Assembly: GCA_032622095.1 (NCBI GenBank) | Contig: CP136069.1 | Span: 10,122,036-10,186,035, forward strand | Direction: 5' to 3' | Source of the DNA: Siphonodentalium dalli | Taxonomy: Eukaryota > Mollusca > Scaphopoda > Gadilida > Siphonodentaliidae | Length of the DNA stretch: 64,000 nucleotides | Part shown: in pieces, positions 38,152 through 51,739 of the stretch | Numbering within the stretch: position 1 is the first letter of the stretch | How the letters are laid out: every line of letters begins with the position of its first letter | Translations under genes and position numbers: made by a program | Notes under the pieces: generated by a model | The model's database searches: none | The model's input: the letters and a program-made list of their open reading frames with translations, nothing else | What the model was told of the DNA's origin: nothing

Positions 38152-38644
38152 GATGGTTAGGCTGCCTACAGTAAATATGAGGTTAGGCTGCCTACAGTAA
38201 CGATGAGGTTTGGCTGCCTACAGTAAATATGATGGTTAGGCTGCCTACAGTAACTATGAGGTTAGGCTGCCTACAGTAACAATGAGGTTAGGCTGCCTGC
38301 AGTAACTATGAGGTTAGGCTGCCTACAGTAAATATGAGGTTAGGCTGCCTACAGTAACTATGAGGTTAGGCTGCCTACAGTAAATATGAGGTAAGGCTGC
38401 CTACAGTAACTATGAGGTTAGGCTGCCTACAGTAACTATGAGGTTAGGCTGCCTACAGTAAATATGATGGTTAGGCTGCCTACAGTAAATATGAGGTTAG
38501 GCTGCCTACAGTAACGATGAGGTTTGGCTGCCTACAGTAAATATGATGGTTAGGCTGCCTACAGTAACTATGAGGTTAGGCTGCCTACAGTAACAATGAG
38601 GTTAGGCTGCCTGCAGTAACTATGAGGTTAGGCTGCCTACAGTA
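38152..38644. repeat. 314-base block pair
   Basis: GATGG units followed by TAAATATG, CGATG-TTTGG, TAAATATGATGG, GAGG, CAATG and TGCAG units start at 38152 and 38466, 314 bases apart. About 180 bases are shared in order before the copies separate. Confidence 0.8.
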
Positions 38645-39570
38645 ACTATGATGGTTAGGCTGCCTACAGTAACTATGAGGTTAGGCTGCCTACAGTAACT
38701 ATGAGGTTAGGCAGCCTACAGTAACTATGAGGTTAGGCTGCCTGCAGTAACTATGAGGTTAGGCTGCCTACAGTAACTATGAGGTTAGGCTGCCTACAGT
38801 AACTATGATGGTTAGGCTGCCTACAGTAACTATAAGGTTTGGCTGCCTACAGTAAATATGATGGTTAGGCTGCCTACAGTAACTATGAGGTTAGGCTGCC
38901 TACAGTAACTATGAGGTTAGGCTGCCTACAGTAACTATGATGGTTAGGCTGCCTACAGTAAATATGATGTTAGGCTGCCTACAGTAACTATGAGGTTAGG
39001 CTGCCTACAGTAACTATGAGGTTAGGCAGCCTACAGTAACAATGAGGGTTAGGCTGCCTACAGTAAATATGAGGTTAGGCTGCCTACAGTAACTATGAGG
39101 TTAGGCAGCCTACAGTAACTATGAGGTTAGGCTGCCTACAGTAACTATGAGGTTTGGCAGCCTACAGTAACTATGAGGTTAGGCTGCCTACAGTAACTAT
39201 GAGGTTAGGCTGCCTACAGTAAATATGAGGTTAGGCTGCCTACAGTAACTATGAGGTTAGGCTGCCTACAGTAACTATGAGGTTTGGCAGCCTACAGTAA
39301 CTATGATGTTAGGCTGCCTACAGTAACTATGAGGTTAGGCAGCCTACAGTAACTATGAGGTTAGGCTGCCTACAGTAACTATGAGGTTTGGCAGCCTACA
39401 GTAACTATGAGGTTAGGCTGCCTACAGTAACTATGAGGTTAGGCTGCCTACAGTAAATATGAGGTTAGGCTGCCTACAGTAAATATGAGGTTAGGCTGCC
39501 TACAGTAACTATGAGGTTAGGCTGCCTACAGTAACTATGAGGTTAGGCTGCCTACAGTAACTATGAGGTT

Positions 39571-41500
39571 AGGCTGCCTACAGTAACTATGAGGGTTAGG
39601 CTGCCTACAGTAACTATGATGTTAGGCTGCCTACAGTAACTATGAGGTTAGGCTGCCTACAGTAACTATGAGGTTAGGCTGCCTACAGTAACTATGAGGT
39701 TAGGCTGCCTACAGTAACTATGAGGTTAGGCTGCCTGCAGTAACTATGAGGTTAGGCTGCCTACAGTAAATATGATGTTAGGCTGCCTACAGTAACTATG
39801 ATGGTTAGGCTGCCTACAGTAAATATGATGTTAGGCTGCCTACAGTAACTATGAGGTTAGGCTGCCTACAGTAAATATGAGGTTAGGCTGCCTACAGTAA
39901 CTATGAGGTTAGGCAGCCTACAGTAACTATGAGGTTAGGCTGCCTACAGTAACTATGAGGTTAGGCTGCCTACAGTAACTATGAGGTTAGGCTGCCTACA
40001 GTAACTATGAGGTTAGGCTGCCTGCAGTAACTATGAGGTTAGGCTGCCTACAGTAAATATGATGTTAGGCTGCCTACAGTAAATATGATGGTTAGGCAGC
40101 CTGCAGTAACTATGAGGTTAGGCTGCCTACAGTAACTATGATGGTTAGGCTGCCTACAGTAACTATGATGGTTAGGCTGCCTACAGTAACTATGATGTTA
40201 GGCTGCCTACAGTAACTATGAGGTTAGGCTGCCTACAGTAAATATGAGGTTAGGCTGCCTACAGTAACTATGAGGTTAGGCTGCCTACAGTAAATATGAT
40301 GTTAGGCTGCCTACAGTAACTATGAGGTTTGGCTGCCTACAGTAAATATGATGTTAGGCTGCCTACAGTAACTATGAGGTTAGGCTGCCTACAGTAAATA
40401 TGAGGTTAGGCTGCCTACAGTAACTATGAGGTTAGGCTGCCTACAGTAAATATGATGTTAGGCTGCCTACAGTAAATATGATGTTAGGCAGCCTACAGTA
40501 AATATGATGGTTAGGCAGCCTGCAGTAACTATGAGGGTTAGGCTGCCTACAGTAACTATGATGTTAGGCTGCCTACAGTAACTATGAGGTTAGGCTGCCT
40601 ACAGTAACTATGAGGTTAGGCTGCCTACAGTAACTATGAGGTTAGGCTGCCTACAGTAACTATGAGGTTAGGCTGCCTGCAGTAACTATGAGGTTAGGCT
40701 GCCTACAGTAAATATGATGTTAGGCTGCCTACAGTAACTATGATGGTTAGGCTGCCTACAGTAAATATGATGTTAGGCTGCCTACAGTAACTATGAGGTT
40801 AGGCTGCCTACAGTAAATATGAGGTTAGGCTGCCTACAGTAACTATGAGGTTAGGCAGCCTACAGTAACTATGAGGTTAGGCTGCCTACAGTAACTATGA
40901 GGTTAGGCTGCCTACAGTAACTATGAGGTTAGGCTGCCTACAGTAACTATGAGGTTAGGCTGCCTGCAGTAACTATGAGGTTAGGCTGCCTACAGTAAAT
41001 ATGATGTTAGGCTGCCTACAGTAAATATGATGGTTAGGCAGCCTGCAGTAACTATGAGGTTAGGCTGCCTACAGTAACTATGATGGTTAGGCTGCCTACA
41101 GTAACTATGATGGTTAGGCTGCCTACAGTAACTATGATGTTAGGCTGCCTACAGTAACTATGAGGTTAGGCTGCCTACAGTAAATATGAGGTTAGGCTGC
41201 CTACAGTAACTATGAGGTTAGGCTGCCTACAGTAAATATGATGTTAGGCTGCCTACAGTAACTATGAGGTTTGGCTGCCTACAGTAAATATGATGTTAGG
41301 CTGCCTACAGTAACTATGAGGTTAGGCTGCCTACAGTAAATATGAGGTTAGGCTGCCTACAGTAACTATGAGGTTAGGCTGCCTACAGTAAATATGATGT
41401 TAGGCTGCCTACAGTAAATATGATGTTAGGCAGCCTACAGTAAATATGATGGTTAGGCAGCCTGCAGTAACTATGAGGGTTAGGCTGCCTACAGTAAATA
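39571..41500. repeat. 942-base 36-unit higher-order repeat, two copies
   Basis: GCCTGC at 39733 and 40675, GAGGGTTAGG at 39591 and 40533, and GATGG at 40140 and 41082 are all exactly 942 bases apart. Every stretch I compared between these points has the same unit order. The match fails at the left near 39580, where CTGCCTACAG faces CAGCCTGCAG. It fails at the right near 40558/41500, where TAACTATG faces TAAATATG. It is the longest tandem higher-order unit I found, and its copies are close to identical. Confidence 0.9.
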
Positions 41501-42782
41501 TGAGGGTTAGGCTGCCTACAGTAACTATGAGGTTAGGCAGCCTACAGTAACTATGAGGTTAGGCTGCCTACAGTAAATATGATGGTTAGGCTGCCTACAG
41601 TAAATATGAGGTTAGGCTGCCTACAGTAACTATGAGGTAAGGCTGCCTACAGTAACGATGAGGTTAGGCTGCCTACAGTAACGATGAGGTTAGGCTGCCT
41701 ACAGTAACGATGAGGTTAGGCTGCCTACAGTAACGATGAGGTTAGGCTGCCTACAGTAACTATGAGGTTAGGCTGCCTACAGTAACGATGAGGTTAGGCT
41801 GCCTACAGTAACTATGAGGGTTAGGCTGCCTACAGTAACTATGAGGTTTGGCAGCCTACAGTAACTATGAGGTTAGGCTGCCTGCAGTAACTATGAGGTT
41901 AGGCAGCCTACAGTAACTATGATGTTAGGCTGCCTACAGTAACTATGAGGTTAGGCTGCCTGCAGTAACTATGAGGTTAGGCTGCCTACAGTAACTATGA
42001 GGTTAGGCTGCCTACAGTAACTATGATGGTTAGGCTGCCTACAGTAACTATGAGGTTAGGCTGCCTACAGTAACTATGAGGTTAGGCAGCCTACAGTAAC
42101 TATGAGGTTAGGCTGCCTACATTAACTATGAGGTTAGGCTGCCTACAGTAACTATGAGGTTAGGCTGCCTACAGTAACTATGATGGTTAGGCTGCCTGCA
42201 GTAACTATGAGGTTAGGCTGCCTACAGTAAATATGATGGTTAGGCTGCCTACAGTAAATATGATGGTTAGGCTGCCTACAGTAACTATGAGGTTAGGCTG
42301 CCTACAGTAACTATGAGGTTAGGCTGCCTACAGTAACTATGAGGTTAGGCTGCCTACAGTAACTATGAGGTTAGGCAGCCTACAGTAACTATGATGTTAG
42401 GCTGCCTACAGTAACTATGAGGTTAGGCTGCCTACAGTAACTATGATGTTAGGCTGCCTACAGTAACTATGAGGTTAGGCTGCCTACAGTAAATATGATG
42501 TTAGGCTGCCTACAGTAACTATGAGGTTAGGCTGCCTACAGTAACTATGAGGTTAGGCTGCCTACAGTAACTATGAGGTTAGGCTGCCTACAGTAACTAT
42601 GAGGTTAGGCTGCCTACAGTAACTATGAGGTTAGGCTGCCTACAGTAACTATGAGGTTAGGCTGCCTACAGTAACTATGATGTTAGGCTGCCTACAGTAA
42701 ATATGATGTTAGGCTGCCTACAGTAACTATGAGGTTAGGCTGCCTACAGTAACTATGAGGTTAGGCTGCCTACAGTAACTAT

Positions 42783-43310
42783 GATGGTTAGGCTGCCTAC
42801 AGTAAATATGATGTTAGGCTGCCTACAGTAACTATGAGGTTAGGCTGCCTACAGTAACTATGAGGTTAGGCTGCCTACAGTAACTATGAGGTTAGGCTGC
42901 CTACAGTAACTATGAGGTTAGGCTGCCTACAGTAAATATGATGTTAGGCTGCCTACAGTAAATATGATGTTAGGCTGCCTACAGTAACTATGATGGTTAG
43001 GCTGCCTACAGTAAATATGATGTTAGGCTGCCTACAGTAACTATGATGTTAGGCTGCCTGCAGTAACTATGAGGTTAGGCTGCCTACAGTAACTATGAGG
43101 TTAGGCTGCCTACAGTAACTATGAGGTTAGGCTGCCTACAGTAACTATGAGGTTAGGCTGCCTACAGTAAATATGATGTTAGGCTGCCTACAGTAAATAT
43201 GATGTTAGGCTGCCTACAGTAACTATGATGGTTAGGCTGCCTACAGTAAATATGATGTTAGGCTGCCTACAGTAACTATGATGTTAGGCTGCCTGCAGTA
43301 ACTATGAGGT
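42783..43310. repeat. 235-base nine-unit higher-order repeat
   Basis: GATGG at 42992 and 43227, and GCCTGC at 43056 and 43291, are 235 bases apart. An earlier GATGG at 42783 is 209 bases (eight units) before the first. The block holds TAAATATGATG units around GATGG, then GATG, TGCAG and a run of GAGG units. Confidence 0.83.
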
Positions 43311-44449
43311 TAGGCTGCCTACAGTAAATATGAGGTTAGGCTGCCTACAGTAACTATGATGGTTAGGCTGCCTACAGTAAATATGATGGTTAGGCTGCCT
43401 ACAGTAAATATGATGGTTAGGCTGCCTACAGTAACTATGATGTTAGGCTGCCTACAGTAACTATGAGGTTAGGCTGCCTACAGTAACTATGAGGTTAGGC
43501 TGCCTACATTAACTATGAGGTTAGGCTGCCTACAGTAAATATGATGTTAGGCTGCCTACAGTAAATATGATGTTAGGCAGCCTACAGTAAATATGATGGT
43601 TAGGCTGCCTACAGTAACTATGAGGTTAGGCAGCCTACAGTAACTATGAGGTTAGGCTGCCTACAGTAACTATGATGTTAGGCTGCCTACAGTAACTATG
43701 AGGTTAGGCAGCCTACAGTAACTATGATGTTAGACTGCCTACAGTAACTATGATGTTAGGCTGCCTACAGTAACTATGAGGTTAGGCAGCCTACAGTAAC
43801 TATGATGTTAGACTGCCTACAGTAACTATGATGTTAGGCTGCCTACAGTAACTATGAGGTTAGGCTGCCTACAGTAACTATGATGTTAGGCTGCCTACAG
43901 TAACTATGATGTTAGGCTGCCTACAGTAACTATGATGTTAGGCTGCCTACATTAACTATGATGTTAGGCTGCCTACATTAACTATGATGTTAGGCTGCCT
44001 ACAGTAACTATGAGGTTAGGCTGCCTACAGTAACTATGATGTTAGACTGCCTACAGTAACTATGATGTTAGGCTGCCTACAGTAACTATGATGTTAGACT
44101 GCCTACAGTAACTATGATGTTAGGCTGCCTACAGTAACTATGATGTTAGGCTGCCTACAGTAACTATGATGTTAGGCTGCCTACATTAACTATGATGTTA
44201 GGCTGCCTACATTAACTATGATGTTAGGCTGCCTACAGTAACTATGAGGTTAGGCTGCCTACAGTAACTATGATGTTAGACTGCCTACAGTAACTATGAT
44301 GTTAGGCTGCCTACAGTAACAATGAGGTTAGGCTGCCTACAGTAACTATGATGTTAGGCAGCCTACAGTAACTATGAGGTTAGGCTGCCTACAGTAACTA
44401 TGATGTTAGGCTGCCTACAGTAACTATGAGGTTAGGCTGCCTACATTAA

Positions 44450-45248
44450 CTATGATGTTAGACTGCCTACAGTAACTATGATGTTAGGCTGCCTACAGTA
44501 ACTATGAGGTTAGGCAGCCTACAGTAACTATGATGTTAGACTGCCTACAGTAACTATGATGTTAGGCTGCCTACAGTAACTATGAGGTTAGGCTGCCTAC
44601 AGTAACTATGATGTTAGGCTGCCTACAGTAACTATGATGTTAGGCTGCCTACAGTAACTATGATGTTAGGCTGCCTGCAGTAACTATGATGTTAGGCAGC
44701 CTACAGTAACTATGATGTTAGGCAGCCTACAGTAACTATGATGTTAGGCAGCCTACAGTAACTATGATGTTAGGCTGCCTGCAGTAACTATGATGTTAGG
44801 CTGCCTACATTAACTATGATGTTAGGCTGCCTACAGTAACTATGAGGTTAGGCTGCCTACAGTAACTATGATGTTAGACTGCCTACAGTAACTATGATGT
44901 TAGGCTGCCTACAGTAACTATGATGTTAGACTGCCTACAGTAACTATGATGTTAGGCTGCCTACAGTAACTATGAGGTTAGGCAGCCTACAGTAACTATG
45001 ATGTTAGACTGCCTACAGTAACTATGATGTTAGGCTGCCTACAGTAACTATGAGGTTAGGCTGCCTACAGTAACTATGATGTTAGGCTGCCTACAGTAAC
45101 TATGATGTTAGGCTGCCTACAGTAACTATGATGTTAGGCTGCCTGCAGTAACTATGATGTTAGGCAGCCTACAGTAACTATGATGTTAGGCAGCCTACAG
45201 TAACTATGATGTTAGGCAGCCTACAGTAACTATGATGTTAGGCTGCCT
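44450..45248. repeat. 468-base 18-unit block pair
   Basis: TAGAC at 44459 and 44927, TAGAC at 44537 and 45005, GCCTGC at 44673 and 45141, and GCCTGC at 44777 and 45245 are all 468 bases (18 x 26) apart. About 350 bases match in order. At the left the copies separate at CATTAAC against CAGTAAC. At the right they separate at CTGCC against CAGCC. Confidence 0.87.
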
Positions 45249-45455
45249 GCAGTAACTATGATGTTAGGCAGCCTACAGTAACTATGATGTTAGGCAGCCT
45301 ACAGTAACTATGATGTTAGGCAGCCTACAGTAACTATGATGTTAGGCTGCCTGCAGTAACTATGATGTTAGGCAGCCTACAGTAACTATGATGTTAGGCA
45401 GCCTACAGTAACTATGATGTTAGGCAGCCTACAGTAACTATGATGTTAGGCTGCC
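45141..45455. repeat. 104-base four-unit repeat, three copies
   Basis: GCCTGC occurs at 45141, 45245 and 45349, each 104 bases apart. Each copy is one TGCAG unit followed by TACAG units, all GATGTTAGG, with three CAGCC ends and one CTGCC end. The same tetramer spans 44673-44777 upstream, so it was amplified after being copied by the 468-base duplication. Confidence 0.88.
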
Positions 45456-48400
45456 TACAGTAACTATGAGGTTAGGCTGCCTACAGTAACTATGAGGTTT
45501 GGCTGCCTACAGTAACTATGATGTTAGGCAGCCTACAGTAACTATGATGTTAGGCAGCCTACAGTAACTATGATGTTAGGCTGCCTACAGTAACTATGAT
45601 GTTAGGCTGCCTACAGTAACTATGAGGTTAGGCTGCCTACATTAACTATGATGTTAGGCAGCCTACAGTAACTATGATGTTAGACTGCCTACAGTAACTA
45701 TGATGTTAGGCTGCCTACAGTAACTATGAGGTTAGGCTGCCTACATTAACTATGATGTTAGGCTGCCTACAGTAACTATGATGTTAGGCTGCCTACAGTA
45801 ACTATGATGTTAGACTGCCTACAGTAACTATGATGTTAGGCTGCCTACAGTAACTATGAGGTTAGGCTGCCTACAGTAACTATGAGGTTAGGCTGCCTAC
45901 ATTAACTATGATGTTAGGCTGCCTACAGTAACTATGATGTTAGGCTGCCTACAGTAACTATGATGTTAGGCTGCCTACAGTAACTATGAGGTTAGGCTGC
46001 CTACATTAACTATGATGTTAGGCAGCCTACAGTAACTATGATGTTAGACTGCCTACAGTAACTATGATGTTAGGCTGCCTACAGTAACTATGAGGTTAGG
46101 CTGCCTACATTAACTATGATGTTAGGCTGCCTACATTAACTATGATGTTAGGCTGCCTACAGTAACTATGAGGTTAGGCTGCCTACAGTAACTATGATGT
46201 TAGACTGCCTACAGTAACTATGATGTTAGGCTGCCTACAGTAACTATGATGTTAGACTGCCTACAGTAACTATGATGTTAGGCTGCCTACAGTAACTATG
46301 AGGTTAGGCTGCCTACAGTAACTATGAGGTTAGGCTGCCTACATTAACTATGATGTTAGGCTGCCTACAGTAACTATGATGTTAGGCTGCCTACAGTAAC
46401 TATGATGTTAGGCTGCCTACAGTAACTATGAGGTTTGGCTGCCTACAGTAACTATGATGTTAGGCTGCCTACAGTAACTATGAGGTTAGGCTGCCTACAG
46501 TAACTATGAGGTTTGGCTGCCTACAGTAACTATGAGGTTAGGCTGCCTACAGTAACTATGAGGTTAGGCTGCCTACAGTAACTATGATGTTAGGCTGCCT
46601 ACAGTAACTATGAGGTTAGGCTGCCTACATTAACTATGATGTTAGGCTGCCTACATTAACTATGATGTTAGGCTGCCTACAGTAACTATGAGGTTAGGCT
46701 GCCTACAGTAACTATGATGTTAGGCTGCCTACAGTAACTATGAGGTTAGGCAGCCTACAGTAACTATGATGTTAGGCTGCCTACAGTAACTATGATGTTA
46801 GACTGCCTACAGTAACTATGATGTTAGGCTGCCTACAGTAACTATGATGTTAGACTGCCTACAGTAACTATGATGTTAGGCTGCCTACATTAACTATGAT
46901 GTTAGGCAGCCTACAGTAACTATGAGGTTAGGCAGCCTACAGTAACTATGATGTTAGACTGCCTACAGTAACTATGATGTTAGGCTGCCTACATTAACTA
47001 TGATGTTAGGCTGCCTACAGTAACTATGAGGTTAGGCTGCCTACATTAACTATGATGTTAGGCTGCCTACAGTAACTATGAGGTTAGGCTGCCTACATTA
47101 ACTATGATGTTAGGCTGCCTACAGTAACTATGATGTTTGGCTGCCTACAGTAACTATGAGGTTTGGCTGCATACAGTAACTATTATGTTAGGCTGCCTAC
47201 AGTAACTATGAGGTTAGGCAGCCTACATTAACTATGATGTTAGGCTGCCTACATTAACTATGATGTTAGGCAGCCTACAGTAACTATGATGTTAGGCTGC
47301 CTACAGTAACTATGAGGTTAGGCTGCCTACAGTAACTATGATGTTAGGCAGCCTACATTAACTATGAGGTTTGGCTGCCTACAGTAACTATGAGGTTAGG
47401 CAGCCTACAGTAACTATGATGTTAGACTGCCTACAGTAACTATGATGTTAGGCTGCCTACAGTAACTATGAGGTTTGGCAGCCTACAGTAACTATGAGGT
47501 TAGGCTGCCTACAGTAACTATGATGTTAGGCAGCCTACATTAACTATGAGGTTTGGCTGCCTACAGTAACTATGAGGTTAGGCAGCCTACAGTAACTATG
47601 ATGTTAGACTGCCTACAGTAACTATGAGGTTTGGCAGCCTACAGTAACTATGAGGTTAGGCTGCCTACAGTAACTATGAGGTTAGGCTGCCTACAGTAAC
47701 TATGAGGTTAGGCTGCCTACAGTAACTATGATGTTAGGCTGCCTACAGTAACTATGATGTTAGGCTGCCTACAGTAACTATGAGGTTAGGCTGCCTACAG
47801 TAACTATGAGGTTAGGCTGCCTACAGTAACTATGAGGTTAGGCTGCCTACAGTAACTATGAGGTTAGGCTGCCTACAGTAACTATGAGGTTAGGCTGCCT
47901 ACAGTAACTATGATGTTAGGCTGCCTACAGTAACTATGATGTTAGGCTGCCTACAGTAACTATGAGGTTTGGCAGCCTACAGTAACTATGAGGTTAGGCT
48001 GCCTACAGTAACTATGAGGTTAGGCAGCCTACAGTAACTATGATGTTAGACTGCCTACAGTAACTATGAGGTTTGGCAGCCTACAGTAACTATGAGGTTA
48101 GGCTGCCTACAGTAACTATGATGTTAGGCTGCCTACAGTAACTATGATGTTAGGCTGCCTACAGTAACTATGAGGTTTGGCAGCCTACAGTAACTATGAG
48201 GTTAGGCTGCCTACAGTAACTATGAGGTTAGGCAGCCTACAGTAACTATGATGTTAGACTGCCTACAGTAACTATGAGGTTTGGCAGCCTACAGTAACTA
48301 TGAGGTTAGGCTGCCTACAGTAACTATGAGGTTTGGCTGCCTACAGTAACTATGAGGTTAGGCTGCCTACAGTAACTATGAGGTTAGGCTGCCTACAGTA

Positions 48401-50129
48401 ACTATGAGGTTAGGCTGCCTACAGTAACTATGAGGTTAGGCTGCCTACAGTAACTATGAGGTTAGGCAGCCTACAGTAACTATGAGGTTAGGCTGCCTAC
48501 AGTAACTATGAGGTTTGGCAGCCTACAGTAACTATGAGGTTAGGCAGCCTACAGTAACTATGAGGTTTGGCAGCCTACAGTAACTATGAGGTTTGGCTGC
48601 CTACAGTAACTATGAGGTTTGGCTGCCTACAGTAACTATGAGGTTAGGCTGCCTACAGTAACTATGAGGTTAGGCAGCCTACAGTAACTATGAGGTTAGG
48701 CTGCCTACAGTAACTATGAGGTTAGGCAGCCTACAGTAACTATGAGGTTAGGCTGCCTACAGTAACTATGAGGTTAGGCTGCCTACAGTAACTATGAGGT
48801 TAGGCTGCCTACAGTAACTATGAGGTTAGGCTGCCTACAGTAACTATGAGGTTAGGCTGCCTACAGTAACTATGAGGTTAGGCTGCCTACAGTAACTATG
48901 AGGTTTGGCAGCCTACAGTAACTATGAGGTTAGGCTGCCTACAGTAACTATGATGTTAGGCTGCCTACATTAACTATGAGGTTAGGCAGCCTACAGTAAC
49001 GATGATGTTAGGCTGCCTACAGTAACTATGATGTTAGGCTGCCTACAGTAACTATGATGTTAGGCTGCCTACAGTAACTATGAGGTTAGGCTGCCTACAG
49101 TAACTATGAGGTTAGGCAGCCTACAGTAACTATGAGGTTTGGCAGCCTACAGTAACTATGAGGTTTTGGCTGCCTACAGTAACGATGAGGTTAGGCTGCC
49201 TACAGTAACTATGAGGTTAGGCTGCCTACAGTAACTATGATGGTTAGGCAGCCTACAGTAACTATGAGGTTTGGCTGCCTACAGTAACTATGAGGTTTGG
49301 CTGCCTACAGTAACTATGAGGTTAGGCAGCCTGCAGTAACTATGAGGTTTGGCAGCCTACGGTAACTATGAGGTTTGGCAGCCTACAGTAACTATGAGGT
49401 TAGGCAGCCTACAGTAACTATGAGGTTAGGCTGCCTACAGTAACTATGAGGTTAGGCAGCCTACAGTAACTATGAGGTTAGGCTGCCTACAGTAACTATG
49501 AGGTTTGGCTGCCTACATTAACGATGAGGTTAGGCTGCCTACAGTAACTATGAGGTTAGGCAGCCTACAGTAACTATGAGGTTTGGCTGCCTGCAGTAAC
49601 TATGAGGTTAGGCTGCCTACAGTAACTATGAGGTTAGGCTGCCTACAGTAACTATGAGGTTAGGCTGCCTACAGTAACTATGAGGTTAGGCAGCCTACAG
49701 TAACTATGAGGTTTGGCTGCCTACATTAACTATGAGGTTAGGCTGCCTACAGTAACAATGAGGTTTGGCTGCCTACAGTAACAATGAGGTTAGGCTGCCT
49801 ACAGTAACAATGAGGTTTGGCAGCCTACAGTAACGATGAGGTAAGGCAGCCTACAGTAACTATGAGGTTTGGCTGCCTACAGTAACGATGAGGTTAGGCT
49901 GCCTACAGTAACTATGAGGTTTGGCTGCCTACAGTAACTATGAGGTTTGGCTGCCTACAGTAACTATGAGGTTAGGCTGCCTACAGTAACTATGAGGTTT
50001 GGCAGCCTACAGTAACTATGAGGTTTGGCTGCCTACAGTAACTATGAGGTTTGGCTGCCTACAGTAAATATGAGGTTAGGCTGCCTACAGTAACGATGAG
50101 GTTAGGCTGCCTACAGTAACTATGAGGTT

Positions 50130-50745
50130 TGGCTGCCTACAGTAAATATGAGGGTTAGGCTGCCTACAGTAACTATGATGTTTGGCAGCCTACAGTAACT
50201 ATGAGGGTTAGGCTGCCTACAGTAACTATGAGGTTAGGCTGCCTACAGTAACTATGAGGTTAGGCAGCCTACAGTAACTATGAGGTTAGGCTGCCTACAG
50301 TAAATATGAGGTTAGGCAGCCTGCAGTAACTATGAGGTTAGGCTGCCTACAGTAACTATGAGGTTAGGCTGCCTACAGTAAATATGAGGGTTAGGCTGCC
50401 TACAGTAACTATGAGGTTAGGCTGCCTACAGTAACTATGAGGTTAGGCAGCCTACAGTAACTATGAGGTTTGGCTGCCTACAGTAAATATGAGGGTTAGG
50501 CTGCCTACAGTAACTATGATGTTTGGCAGCCTACAGTAACTATGAGGGTTAGGCTGCCTACAGTAACTATGAGGTTAGGCTGCCTACAGTAACTATGAGG
50601 TTAGGCAGCCTACAGTAACTATGAGGTTAGGCTGCCTACAGTAAATATGAGGTTAGGCAGCCTGCAGTAACTATGAGGTTAGGCTGCCTACAGTAACTAT
50701 GAGGTTAGGCTGCCTACAGTAAATATGAGGGTTAGGCTGCCTACA
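50130..50745. repeat. 341-base 13-unit higher-order repeat
   Basis: GAGGG preceded by TAAATAT occurs at 50150 and 50491, 341 bases apart. The unit order (GAGGG, GATGTTTGG, GAGGG, GAGG units, TAAAT, TGCAG, GAGG, GAGG, TAAAT-GAGGG) is shared for about 270 bases until TAAC faces TAAA near 50745. A related segment with a similar order begins at about 52526. Confidence 0.85.
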
Positions 50746-51244
50746 GTAAATATGAGGTTAGGCTGCCTACAGTAACTATGATGTTAGGCTGCCTACAGTA
50801 ACTATGAGGTTTGGCTGCCTACAGTAACTATGAGGTAAGGCTGCCTACATTAACTATGAGGTTAGGCTGCCTACAGTAACTATGAGGTTTGGCTGCCTAC
50901 AGTAACTATGAGGTAAGGCTGCCTACATTAACTATGAGGTTAGGCTGCCTACAGTAACTATGAGGTTTGGCTGCCTACAGTAACTATGAGGTTAGGCTGC
51001 CTACAGTAACTATGAGGTTAGGCTGCCTACAGTAAATATGAGGTTTGGCTGCCTACAGTAACTATGATGTTAGGCTGCCTACAGTAACTATGAGGTTAGG
51101 CTGCCTACAGTAACTATGAGGTTAGGCTGCCTACAGTAACTATGAGGTTAGGCTGCCTACAGTAACTATGAGGGTTAGGCTGCCTGCAGTAACTATGAGG
51201 TTAGGCTGCCTACAGTAACTATGAGGTTAGGCTGCCTACAGTAA

Positions 51245-51739
51245 CGATGAGGTTAGGCTGCCTACAGTAACTATGAGGTTAGGCAGCCTACAGTAACTAT
51301 GAGGTTAGGCTGCCTACAGTAACTATGAGGTTAGGCTGCCTACAGTAACTATGAGGTTAGGCTGCCTACAGTAACGATGAGGTTAGGCTGCCTACAGTAA
51401 CTATGAGGTTAGGCAGCCTACAGTAACTATGAGGTTAGGCTGCCTACAGTAACTATGAGGTTAGGCTGCCTACAGTAACGATGAGGTTAGGCTGCCTACA
51501 GTAACTATGAGGTTAGGCTGCCTACAGTAACTATGAGGTTAGGCTGCCTACAGTAACGATGAGGTTAGGCTGCCTACAGTAACTATGAGGTTAGGCTGCC
51601 TACAGTAACTATGAGGTTAGGCTGCCTACAGTAACGATGAGGTTAGGCTGCCTACAGTAACGATGATGTTAGGCTGCCTACAGTAACTATGAGGTTAGGC
51701 TGCCTACAGTAACTATGAGGTTAGGCTGCCTACAGTAAC
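51245..51739. repeat. CGATG-marked short-period block
   Basis: CGATG units recur at 51245, 51375, 51479, 51557, 51635, 51661 and 51739, giving spacings of 130, 104, 78, 78, 26 and 78 bases, all exact multiples of 26. This shows 3-, 4- and 5-unit expansions in series, with no 27-base units between them. Confidence 0.82.

Larger units (their letters stand above)
32000..43700. repeat. Homogeneous TTAGGCTGCC domain with GATGG, GAGGG and GAGGTAAGG variants
   Basis: TTAGGCTGCC is the clear majority unit, mostly 26 bases. Twenty-seven-base variants GAGGGTTAGG and GATGGTTAGG are frequent. GAGGTAAGG units occur from about 35.15 kb, after one TCAGGTAAGG unit at about 32550. CGATG units cluster at 36.2-37.6 and 41.65-41.8 kb. 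The frame shifts at nearly every unit, so stop codons fall in all frames and no long open frame exists. Confidence 0.88.
43700..48300. repeat. GATG-rich domain marked by the TTAGACTGCC variant
   Basis: GATGTTAGG units are very common, and a private G-to-A change, TTAGACTGCC, recurs from about 43731 to 48255 and nowhere else that I saw. It is usually preceded by GAGGTTAGGCAGCC or GATGTTAGGCTGCC. Spacings are whole unit numbers: 78 bases between 43731 and 43809, 442 between 47605 and 48047, 208 between 48047 and 48255. CATTAAC units are frequent too; a pair at 43950 and 44184 is 234 bases apart. Confidence 0.87.
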
